Shown here in pieces: positions 18,909 through 26,164 of a stretch of 39,340 nucleotides of DNA. Position 1 is the first letter of the stretch; each line of letters opens with the position of its first letter. A program made the position numbers and the translations under genes. Under the pieces are notes generated by a model, which saw only the letters and a program-made list of their open reading frames with translations, was not told the DNA's origin and did no database searches. Source of the stretch: Jeotgalibaca caeni (GTDB lineage: Bacteria > Bacillota > Bacilli > Lactobacillales > Aerococcaceae); NCBI RefSeq assembly GCF_028863945.1, contig NZ_JARBEA010000022.1:1-39340 (forward strand), given 5' to 3'.

Positions 18909-19844
18909 CTAGTCATTTGTAAATGTCCAATATTTTGAGAATTTCAAAATAAGGAATGTGATGAATCCGATAATGATCAACATAATCCATGACATCGCAC
19001 TTGCATAGCCCATGTTGTAATAACTGAAGGCATGGTTGTATACATAGAGGGCATAGAAGTTCGTTGCATCATTCGGTCCTCCACCGGTAATAACAAATGC
19101 TTGTGTGAAAGCCATAAAGGCGGAGATGGTTTGCATGATTAAGTTGAATAAGATAATAGGCGACAATAAAGGAAGCGTGATTTTGAAGAACATTTGGACT
19201 TTGTTAGCTCCATCAATAATCGCTGCTTCGTAATAGGTGTTCGGAATTTCCTTCAAACCTGCCGCGAAAATAATCATGGATGATCCAAACTGCCACGCAG
19301 AAATAAGAATCAACGGAATCATTGCCATATCCTGATCACCAAACCAGCTGATAGGAGTCAGTCCGACAATCCGCAGCATGTTGTTGACTAACCCTCTACG
19401 AGAAAATAATTCTTTCCAAACAAGCGCAACCGCAATACTTCCTCCAATGAGTGAAGGAACGTAGAATAGCGAACGGTATACGGTCTCCCCTTTTACTTTT
19501 CTAGTGAGAAGGTAGGCTACAAAAAGAGCGAAAGCTAGCTTCACTGGGACTGAAACACCTACATAAATCAATGTAACAATTAAGGATTTATGGAACCGCT
19601 CATCACTAAATAACCGGACATAGTTAGCTGCGCCAATAAAAGTCTCTTCTTGAACCATGTTATAGTCGGTAAAAGAGTAATACATAGAGAAAACCATCGG
19701 GATAATAGTGAATCCTAGAAACCCAATAATAAAGGGTGCTGAAAAAATATGACCCGCTACATTATCTTTGTTAAGGAAACTTTTCATCTTCGTCGAGAAG
19801 CTCCCATCCTTCTTGCTTTTTTCTTCTAACGCTTCTGTTTTCAT
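18909..19844 (-). CDS. ABC sugar transporter permease, MalF-like (CUT1)
   Basis: Partner channel subunit, 311 residues. After a charged cytoplasmic N-terminus (1-30) six spans follow, starting HIFSAPFIIGFLGFTIIPMVFSMYYSFTDYN-like (about 32-60, typical of the family). The EAA loop is EIPNTYYEAAIIDGANKVQ followed by FFKITLPLLSP, about residues 200-230. GGGAGG site before ATG 19844. It lies 15 bases upstream of the second permease and about 90 bases downstream of the binding protein. The binding protein and glycosidases around it point to xylo-oligosaccharides as cargo. Confidence 0.93.
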   Translation of the reverse strand: MKTEALEEKSKKDGSFSTKMKSFLNKDNVAGHIFSAPFIIGFLGFTIIPMVFSMYYSFTDYNMVQEETFIGAANYVRLFSDERFHKSLIVTLIYVGVSVPVKLAFALFVAYLLTRKVKGETVYRSLFYVPSLIGGSIAVALVWKELFSRRGLVNNMLRIVGLTPISWFGDQDMAMIPLILISAWQFGSSMIIFAAGLKEIPNTYYEAAIIDGANKVQMFFKITLPLLSPIILFNLIMQTISAFMAFTQAFVITGGGPNDATNFYALYVYNHAFSYYNMGYASAMSWIMLIIIGFITFLILKFSKYWTFTND

Positions 19845-19937
19845 TGGTATCCTCCCGTCTTTGCTTCGTTAGACGTTATAAAAAGAATTAGGTTGCAAGA
19901 ATGAGTCGTCCTTTTCTTGCAGCCTAATCGGTCATCC

Positions 19938-21269
19938 TTATTTAATCGTCTCTACCGCAAAGTCATAAATTTGTTGTGCAGCTTCCTCAGGTGTAATTTC
20001 ATCGTAAATTACTTGATCCAGTAATAACTCATATTGATCTCTGATTTCTGCTGTATGAGGATTCTCAATGTTATTCAATTCTTCATTGTGTTGTTCTCCT
20101 ACATAATCTACATAAGAGAATACTTCAAGCAATTCAGGTGATGCATTTTCTTCTAACATTTCACGAATGTTAGACATGATTGGCACACCACGTTCTCCGT
20201 TCAGAATTTGGTTTGCTTCTTCATCGTTTACGAAGAAGTTGATGAATTTAGCTGCTTCTTCCTGATGCTCGGAGCTTGTTGGAATACTCAACATTTGAGA
20301 AGAGTTTAGAGTAAGTCCGTATGGATCATCTTTATCTTTTCTTGGCAAAGTGGTTAGTTTCAATTCTTTTCCAGCAGCGCTTGCTAGAGTCGGGAATTGG
20401 TTAGTTGCAACCCATGTCATTGCAGCTTCTCCAGTTACTACGAAGTCACCTTCAATATCTGTTACTTCGGCTGCTGCTCCTGGATCTGGGTAGGCTCCTT
20501 TATCAACTAGTTCTTTTCTCATTGCGATATAGTCAACAAGTCGACCTGGATCATCGAAGCCGAGTTTTGTTTGATCGTCTTTGTCGAAGAAGTTATAATC
20601 TGGTCCAACGCCAATCGTACCGCCCGCTAAGAAATCATCCATAATGGAACTTCCGAAAACACCAAATTCTTCGCTAACTTTCAGGGCTGCATCCTTGTAC
20701 TCAGCCCAAGTCCAGTTTTCTGCCGGTTCTTCGACTCCTGCTTGTTCAAACATTGCTGGGTCATAAGCAATCCCATAACTGTTTACCCCTAAGGAAAGAC
20801 CTACCATATTTCCATTTTGATCTCTTGTCGTATCAAGGAACATTTCAGTAGTGTTCGATGTGTCAATGGTGCCGTCTTCGATAAAGCTATCAAGTGGTTG
20901 AATGTTGTCAATATAAGCAGGATAATTTCCACCTAGTTGGAAAATGTCCCAAATGGAGTCAGAAGCTACTAAGGTGTTCAGCTTGGTAATGTAACCGTCC
21001 ATATCAAAAAACTCATACTGAATGTCAATATTCGGGTTTTCTTCTTCATACATCTCAATCACTTCTACAGTCGCATCATGACGTGCTTGCGAACCCCACC
21101 ATGCCATACGTAATACGATTTGGTCTTGATTATTCCCTTCTGCAGACGAAGCTGCATCACTTGCTACTGAATCTTCACCAGATTCGGTAGATGCCCCATT
21201 TCCACATGCCGCTAATGCTAAAACCGCTGCGCTTGAAAAAATGAACTTGCTAATTTTTTTATTAAACAA
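19938..21269 (-). CDS. sugar ABC transporter substrate-binding lipoprotein (CUT1)
   Basis: Extracellular, lipid-anchored receptor. Signal peptide with lipobox LAAC (C22): KKISKFIFSSAAVLALAAC, then a low-complexity S/A/E/D linker and the periplasmic-binding-type domain starting IVLRMAWWGSQARHDATVEV. 443 residues, normal for SBP family 1; GEAAMTWVATNQFP and GLTLNSSQMLSIPTSS are typical late motifs. Translation starts at TTG 21269 with GAGGAGG about nine bases before it. Follows the GH3 stop by 28 bases. The ligand is inferred to be a xylo- or arabinoxylo-oligosaccharide from context only. Confidence 0.93.
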   Translation of the reverse strand: MFNKKISKFIFSSAAVLALAACGNGASTESGEDSVASDAASSAEGNNQDQIVLRMAWWGSQARHDATVEVIEMYEEENPNIDIQYEFFDMDGYITKLNTLVASDSIWDIFQLGGNYPAYIDNIQPLDSFIEDGTIDTSNTTEMFLDTTRDQNGNMVGLSLGVNSYGIAYDPAMFEQAGVEEPAENWTWAEYKDAALKVSEEFGVFGSSIMDDFLAGGTIGVGPDYNFFDKDDQTKLGFDDPGRLVDYIAMRKELVDKGAYPDPGAAAEVTDIEGDFVVTGEAAMTWVATNQFPTLASAAGKELKLTTLPRKDKDDPYGLTLNSSQMLSIPTSSEHQEEAAKFINFFVNDEEANQILNGERGVPIMSNIREMLEENASPELLEVFSYVDYVGEQHNEELNNIENPHTAEIRDQYELLLDQVIYDEITPEEAAQQIYDFAVETIK

Positions 21270-21297
21270 AATGAATTCCTCCTCTATTGTTTATTAC

Positions 21298-23430
21298 TTA
21301 ATTACCAATCATTAATGAAGCTGTTAAGGGCTCAGAACCTTTTAAATGTACGCTTCGTGCGTCAGGTTGAGAAAGCCCGGCATACAAAGTAAATGAAGAA
21401 CTGTCTAGCTTTTCTTTTCCATCCTCATCTACAACTAGCAAACGGTTCCAATCAATCGTAAGTTCTAGTAACTTTTCTTCACCTGGCTGCACCTTTATCC
21501 TTTTGAAGAGGGCCAGTCGCGGATTACGTGGTGCCCATTTAGATTCATTGTCTTGTATGTAGAATTGGACAACTTCCTCTACTATTCGCTCTCCCGTATT
21601 TTTGACGGATACAGCTACTTCAATCCCCTCATTTTCTCGAATCTCAGTAATTTGTAAGTTTTGAAGTACTACTTCTGAATAAGTTAAGCCAAAACCAAAT
21701 GGATACAACGGTTCTTTTTCGAGATAACGATACGTGCGGTCTTTCATCGAATAATCTGTAAAGGAAGGCAAGTCTTCCATCCGTTTGTAGAACGTTACGG
21801 GCAGCTTCCCACTTGGGCTATACTCCCCAAATAATAGTTCCGCAATCGCTCTTCCGCCTAAACTACCTGGATACCAACATTGCAAGATGGCCTTCAAGTT
21901 CGGATGGTCTTCTAAACCATTCAAAACAATGGATCCACCTGCATGAAGCAATACAATAACGGGTTTCCCTACTTCGAGCATGCGTCGCAGCAATTTTTCC
22001 TGTCTTCCTGGCAGCCCTAAATCAAGTCGGTCTCCAGAACCATAACTATTCCCCGCATCTCCTTGTTCACCTTCAATGGTAGAATCCAATCCTAGCGAAA
22101 GAATAATCACGTCGCTTCGTTCTGCTACGATTTCTGCTTCCGCTTCGCGGTCATCAGCCTTCGCTAGTCTACCTTCCACATTGTCTTTGTATAAATGGCA
22201 TCCTTCTGCATAATATACTTTTGTGGAATCGACCACATAATCTTGAATCCCTTCAAGAACCGTATGATACCGTGAAGCTGTTCCGTGGTAGTTTCCGGTT
22301 AGTGCAATTCGACTATTCGCATTAGGACCAATGACACTGATAGCATTTAATTTTGTTTTTTCTAAAGGTAAAATCCCTTCATTTTTTAAGAGAACGATTG
22401 ATCTTCTGGTAGCTTCCAAGTTCAGTCTTTGGTGTTCCGGAGAGTCAACAACATCGTAGGAGATTTGGTTGTATTCGCATTCTTCCTCATACATTCCCAA
22501 CAAGAAACGTGTTGTGTAGAGACGCTCAACGGCTGTAGTAACCTGCTCTTCTTGGATTAATCCTCTTTCTAGCGCTTCCTTGGTGAGAGGAGCTATGTTT
22601 CCAGCACATAAATCGAGTCCAGCCTTCAGCGCAAGTGCCATCGTTTCCGTGTGGTCTTTCGAGTACTTATGGTTCTTCGCAATATCCTCTAAGGCATAGT
22701 AATCAGAAACAAAGTGTCCTTCGAATCCCCAGTCCTCGCGCAGTAATCCGTTGATCATCTCATCATGAATGCACATTGGTATTCCATTGATACCGGAGTA
22801 AGCTCCCATCACGCTTTCCACTTCCGCTTCTTGAACGGCTGCTTTGAAGGCAGGGAGATACGTTTCGTATAAATCTTTAGGAGATACTTCCGCTTGGAAT
22901 CCGTGCCTCAATTCTTCAGGACCGCTGTGTGCGGCAAAGTGCTTCGCACAAGCAGCAATTCGCAGGTATTCCCCTGTTCCTTGCAAGCCTTGGATAAAGG
23001 CTACACCTAACCTACTGGTTAAATAGGGGTCTTCTCCATATGTTTCTTGCCCTCGACCCCAACGAGGATCACGAAAGATGTTGATATTTGGCGACCAGTA
23101 GGTCAGACCTTTATAAATATCAAAGTCTTCTTTTCCTTCAAACGCGTGGTATTTCGCTCGAGCTTCTAGAGAGATTGCTTCTGCTACTTCCTCTAATAAT
23201 TCTTCATCGAACATTGCAGCTAAACCAATTGCTTGAGGGAACATCGTAGCAACCCCTGCTCTTGCTACTCCATGAAGACCTTCACTCCAATAGTTATATT
23301 CTTTCACTTGCAGATGCGGGATATCCTTTGAACGGTAATCCAACTGTGAAATTTTTTCTTCTAGAGTCATCTTGGAAACCATTTCCCTTGCTTGTTTCCG
23401 TGCTTCCTCTCTACGTTGTGGTGTATTCAC
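21298..23430 (-). CDS. GH3 beta-xylosidase-type glycosidase
   Basis: Retaining glycosidase of family 3, about 710 residues, no signal peptide, so intracellular. The block YNYWSEGLHGVARAG (49-63, numbered from 23442) and TYWSPNINIFRDPRWGRGQETYGEDPYLT are characteristic of the beta-xylosidase/arabinofuranosidase branch. KHFAAHSG carries the substrate-binding K-H pair (167-168) and FVSDYYAL the nucleophile D247. The (alpha/beta)6 domain follows (VIGPNANSR, LSLGLDSTIEGEQGDAGN) and a C-terminal fibronectin-III-like domain (FTDYSMKDRTYRYL onwards). A GTG at 23442 is in frame but abuts GGAGGA; the GTG at 23430 has workable spacing, so I prefer it. First gene of the import operon. Confidence 0.92.
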   Translation of the reverse strand: MNTPQRREEARKQAREMVSKMTLEEKISQLDYRSKDIPHLQVKEYNYWSEGLHGVARAGVATMFPQAIGLAAMFDEELLEEVAEAISLEARAKYHAFEGKEDFDIYKGLTYWSPNINIFRDPRWGRGQETYGEDPYLTSRLGVAFIQGLQGTGEYLRIAACAKHFAAHSGPEELRHGFQAEVSPKDLYETYLPAFKAAVQEAEVESVMGAYSGINGIPMCIHDEMINGLLREDWGFEGHFVSDYYALEDIAKNHKYSKDHTETMALALKAGLDLCAGNIAPLTKEALERGLIQEEQVTTAVERLYTTRFLLGMYEEECEYNQISYDVVDSPEHQRLNLEATRRSIVLLKNEGILPLEKTKLNAISVIGPNANSRIALTGNYHGTASRYHTVLEGIQDYVVDSTKVYYAEGCHLYKDNVEGRLAKADDREAEAEIVAERSDVIILSLGLDSTIEGEQGDAGNSYGSGDRLDLGLPGRQEKLLRRMLEVGKPVIVLLHAGGSIVLNGLEDHPNLKAILQCWYPGSLGGRAIAELLFGEYSPSGKLPVTFYKRMEDLPSFTDYSMKDRTYRYLEKEPLYPFGFGLTYSEVVLQNLQITEIRENEGIEVAVSVKNTGERIVEEVVQFYIQDNESKWAPRNPRLALFKRIKVQPGEEKLLELTIDWNRLLVVDEDGKEKLDSSSFTLYAGLSQPDARSVHLKGSEPLTASLMIGN

Positions 23431-23465
23431 TCTACTTTCCACTCCTCCTTCAATTGAATTCGGTT

Positions 23466-23505
23466 ACAAACCTTTGTTACATTGGTTTGTTTACAAAGCT
23501 AACTA
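23466..23505. promoter_or_regulatory. XylR-like operator, site B (GH3 operon), with adjoining repeat
   Basis: 23483-23505 reads TGGTTTGTT, six bases, GCTAACTA: the same layout as site A. Its left half is also the right arm of a perfect 7-base inverted repeat (ACAAACC at 23466-23472, GGTTTGT at 23484-23490). It lies 12 bases downstream of the promoter -10. Confidence 0.75.
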
Positions 23506-23517
23506 TCTTACGTACAA

Positions 23518-23546
23518 AGATTATCCGACAATCGACTCTTTGTCAA
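23518..23546 (-). promoter_or_regulatory. GH3-operon sigma-A promoter
   Basis: On the minus strand consensus TTGACA (23541-23546), 17-base spacer, TAATCT (23518-23523). Confidence 0.85.
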
Positions 23547-23574
23547 CTAATTTATGTAAGCCTATTCATTATTT

Positions 23575-24858
23575 TTAGAATCGTAAAAGCGATTGAATAT
23601 CAACGGGCATTCCTGATGCAATCGATTTGTTTCCTGCAATTCCAGTAAGAATCGACATTGCTCCATCAATATGCGAAGCAGCACGGTTGTATGGGTCTTC
23701 TTCCGGTACGCCAAAAATATCATTCAGTAATACTGGGTCACCGCCGCCGTGGCCGCCTTCTCCACTTTCAATATCGACTTCATAAGGTTTTCCAAACATT
23801 GGATAAACCATGATTTCTTTAACTTCAAGTGCGCCTTCATCATCCTTATCTCCACCAGCATTAATATAGGAACGTTCTACAATTTTCATCTCGATACGGC
23901 CTTTACTGCCATTAAAGGAAACATTAAATCCTTCCCATGGCATATAAGCATTAAGAGAATACGTCAGAATCGTATTATTCTCATATTTCGCTGTCAGTCC
24001 TAAAGTATCTTCAATCGATATATCATCACTGAATACACTGCGGTCGCGGATATAGCCACTATCTTCTTCAGCTTTTAGATACAATTCACGTAACTCTTCG
24101 GAGCTTTCCAAGTCAATCGCAAATGGATCGTTCTTCGCTTTCTCGCTGCCATAAGAACGATAGTAGAAATCTTTTACGCCTCTCTTTTCTGCGTTCTTCA
24201 TTCCATAAAAGTTAAGGTCACCAAAAGCGAATACAGTCTTTGGATAGCTGTTTAGCCAAAAGTTTACTAAATCAAAATGATGCGTTGATTTATGAACCAG
24301 CAGTCCACCACTGTTTACCTTATTACGATGCCATCTTCTAAAGTAGTCTGCCCCATGTTCTGTATTGAGTAACCACTCAAAATGAATAGAGAATACGTCA
24401 CCAATAATCCCTTGGCTTATCAACTCACGAATTTTAGTATTATGAGGAGCATAACGGTAATTGAAGGTAACGCGCAAACTCTTTCCTGTTTTCTTCTGAA
24501 CATCAAGAATAGCTTGGGTTTTTTCTTCATCAATTGTCATTGGTTTTTCTGAAATTACATCGTATCCTTTTTCCATTGAACGAATAATATAATCGTGATG
24601 CGTACGATCTACTGTGGTAACAATGACGTAATCCGGTTTTAGATCGTCCAACATCTGGTCGAATTCGGTGTAGTGATATGTAGGAACTGCCTTTTGTCCG
24701 TACTTGGATTCCAATACATGGTTCGCATAATTCATTCTTGTTTGTGAGACATCACAAAACCCTACCATCTCACTTGTTTCATGATAGGTTGAAGCGACTG
24801 CTTCATAAAAAAATCTTGCTCTTCCGCCGGTTCCTACTTGAACATATCTTTTCTTCAA
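23575..24858 (-). CDS. Gfo/Idh/MocA family oxidoreductase
   Basis: NAD(P)-dependent sugar or cyclitol oxidoreductase-like protein, 427 residues. Rossmann motif VQVGTGGRARFF (GxGGRA at 8-13), the EKP motif (ISEKPMT, about 104-110) with the usual lysine, and VHKSTHHFDLVNFWL, where the histidines stand at the catalytic K/D-x-x-x-H position. The C-terminal sheet domain is larger than in typical 340-residue members, with a glycine-rich GEGGHGGGDP segment. TTG start with GAGG eight bases upstream. It forms its own unit with promoter, cre-like box and operator shared with the xylose genes. No substrate can be named; a xylose- or uronate-derived compound is possible. Confidence 0.85.
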   Translation of the reverse strand: MKKRYVQVGTGGRARFFYEAVASTYHETSEMVGFCDVSQTRMNYANHVLESKYGQKAVPTYHYTEFDQMLDDLKPDYVIVTTVDRTHHDYIIRSMEKGYDVISEKPMTIDEEKTQAILDVQKKTGKSLRVTFNYRYAPHNTKIRELISQGIIGDVFSIHFEWLLNTEHGADYFRRWHRNKVNSGGLLVHKSTHHFDLVNFWLNSYPKTVFAFGDLNFYGMKNAEKRGVKDFYYRSYGSEKAKNDPFAIDLESSEELRELYLKAEEDSGYIRDRSVFSDDISIEDTLGLTAKYENNTILTYSLNAYMPWEGFNVSFNGSKGRIEMKIVERSYINAGGDKDDEGALEVKEIMVYPMFGKPYEVDIESGEGGHGGGDPVLLNDIFGVPEEDPYNRAASHIDGAMSILTGIAGNKSIASGMPVDIQSLLRF

Positions 24859-24916
24859 AACATGTACCTCTTCTCTATTGATGTTATCTTCTTGATTTGG
24901 AAGCGGATAAATAATT

Positions 24917-24942
24917 TAGTTTGTTTATTCGCTAACCAAACT
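24917..24942. promoter_or_regulatory. XylR-like operator, site C (Gfo/Idh gene)
   Basis: TAGTTTGTT, five bases, GCTAACCA (24917-24938): sites A and B have six bases in the centre. An additional AGTTTG/CAAACT pair (24918-24923 and 24937-24942) overlaps it. It begins eight bases downstream of the -10. Confidence 0.75.
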
Positions 24943-24950
24943 TATTACAC

Positions 24951-24979
24951 ATTTTACCAGTATTTATGTGTTGAAGCAA
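24951..24979 (-). promoter_or_regulatory. Gfo/Idh gene sigma-A promoter
   Basis: On the minus strand TTGCTT (24974-24979), 17-base spacer, TAAAAT (24951-24956). Confidence 0.8.
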
Positions 24980-24988
24980 GCGGATTCA
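24975..24988. promoter_or_regulatory. cre-like CcpA box (Gfo/Idh gene)
   Basis: AGCAAGCGGATTCA on the plus strand: one mismatch to the loose cre consensus TGNAANCGNNNNCA. It overlaps the -35 hexamer, as at xylA. Confidence 0.6.
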
Positions 24989-25013
24989 TAAGAATTTCTA
25001 AAAAAGTGTCCAT

Positions 25014-25042
25014 TTGTAATTTAAGAAGAGCTATGCTACAAT
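25014..25042 (+). promoter_or_regulatory. promoter of the hydrolase-DUF896 pair
   Basis: TTGTAA (25014-25019), 17-base spacer, TACAAT (25037-25042), 35 bases before the hydrolase start. Confidence 0.75.
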
Positions 25043-25077
25043 TGTTTCGAATTAGAGATAATTAAGGAGGAATAACC

Positions 25078-25692
25078 ATGACCTATCATCACTTTTACCA
25101 AGAAGGAAATCCAACCCGCCCTGTCTTCCTTTTACTTCATGGAACAGGCGGAACGGAGAAAGATTTAATTCCTTTAGCCAAAATGATCGATGAAAATGCC
25201 AGTATTTTGAGCGTGCGGGGAAATGTGTCCGAAAATGGCATGAACCGTTACTTCCGCCGCCTATCTGAAGGAGTCTTCGATTTGGAAGACTTGGAAAAAC
25301 GCACACACGAATTGGCTACGTTTATTACGGAGGCAGCTACCGAATATCACTTCAAACCAGACCAAATCGTTGTGTTAGGATACTCTAATGGTGCAAACAT
25401 CGCGGCAAGTATGCTATACTTCTTCAAGGATATTTTCCAAGGTGCCCTCTTGCATCATCCAATGGTGCCGTTTCGAGATCGTGAAATGATGGCACAAGAA
25501 GGGTTGCATATTTTTGTAGGGGCGGGGGTCAATGACCCCATCTGTCCTCCTGATGAAACGAAGGACTTAATCAAACGTTTGGAGCAAGCCAAGAGCAAGG
25601 TAACTACCTATTGGGGGACTGCCGGGCACTCCTTGACACAAGAAGAATTGCAAGCTGCCAAGAGTTGGTATGAGGAGCAATTCGGTATATAA
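25078..25692 (+). CDS. alpha/beta-hydrolase, carboxylesterase (MhqD-like)
   Basis: Serine hydrolase of 204 residues in the phospholipase/carboxylesterase group. Oxyanion motif LLLHGTGGTEKDL (18-30), nucleophile elbow GYSNGA (serine near 102), charge-relay aspartate in GAGVNDPICPP and histidine in TAGHSLTQEE. This set matches the YodD/MhqD-type esterases linked to quinone and aldehyde stress in Bacillus, but no MhqR-type regulator is adjacent. Perfect AAGGAGG site. Co-transcribed with the DUF896 gene 19 bases downstream. Physiological substrate unknown. Confidence 0.85.
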   Translation: MTYHHFYQEGNPTRPVFLLLHGTGGTEKDLIPLAKMIDENASILSVRGNVSENGMNRYFRRLSEGVFDLEDLEKRTHELATFITEAATEYHFKPDQIVVLGYSNGANIAASMLYFFKDIFQGALLHHPMVPFRDREMMAQEGLHIFVGAGVNDPICPPDETKDLIKRLEQAKSKVTTYWGTAGHSLTQEELQAAKSWYEEQFGI

Positions 25693-25711
25693 GAAAGGAA
25701 TGATTGGAACG

Positions 25712-26005
25712 ATGGATCATTTGCTAAAAAGAATTAACGAATTAGCCAAAAAAGCAAAAACTCCAGCTGGGTTAACGGAAGCAGAGAAAACAGAGCGTGC
25801 TACTCTACGCGAAGAATACTTGCAGAATTTCCGTGGATCAATGAATGAAATCTTATTGAATTCAACGGTCTATGATCCAGAGGGAAATGATGTTACACCG
25901 AAGAAGCTTAAAAGAGCACAACGGGAAGTTCATCTGAAAAATGCACAAGATATTTTGAAAAAACAAAACATCACCTTCTTGCATCCACAGAAAAAAGAAG
26001 ACTAA
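25712..26005 (+). CDS. DUF896 (YnzC-like) protein
   Basis: A 97-residue, mainly helical cytoplasmic protein. The conserved start HLLKRINELAKKAKT, GLTEAEKTERATLREEYL and FRGSMNEILLNSTVYDPEG identify the DUF896/YnzC family of small Firmicutes proteins; function unknown. The frame extends upstream into the hydrolase gene, but family length and pattern favour ATG 25712; ATG 25700 is the alternative. Confidence 0.88.
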   Translation: MDHLLKRINELAKKAKTPAGLTEAEKTERATLREEYLQNFRGSMNEILLNSTVYDPEGNDVTPKKLKRAQREVHLKNAQDILKKQNITFLHPQKKED

Positions 26006-26013
26006 CATACAAA

Positions 26014-26048
26014 AAGAAGCGGGAGAATCTCCCAGCTTCTTTTTTTTT
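26014..26048 (+). terminator. terminator after DUF896 gene
   Basis: AGAAGC-GGGAG, three-base loop, CTCCC-A-GCTTCT and a T8 tract. Confidence 0.92.
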
Positions 26049-26117
26049 CGGAGAAATAATCTTCCAGGAGCGGCCTCATTTGTTCGTGTCTGCTCAAAAA
26101 TAATAACTAGGCGAAAC

Positions 26118-26157
26118 ACAAAAAAGCAATGGCGCTACCGAAGTAGTCCACTGCTTT
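26118..26157 (-). terminator. proS terminator
   Basis: On the minus strand AAAGCA-GTGG and CTAC close on a TTCG tetraloop with GTAG, CCAT and TGCTTT, followed by T6. Eight bases past the proS stop codon. Confidence 0.85.
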
Positions 26158-26164
26158 TCTTTGC

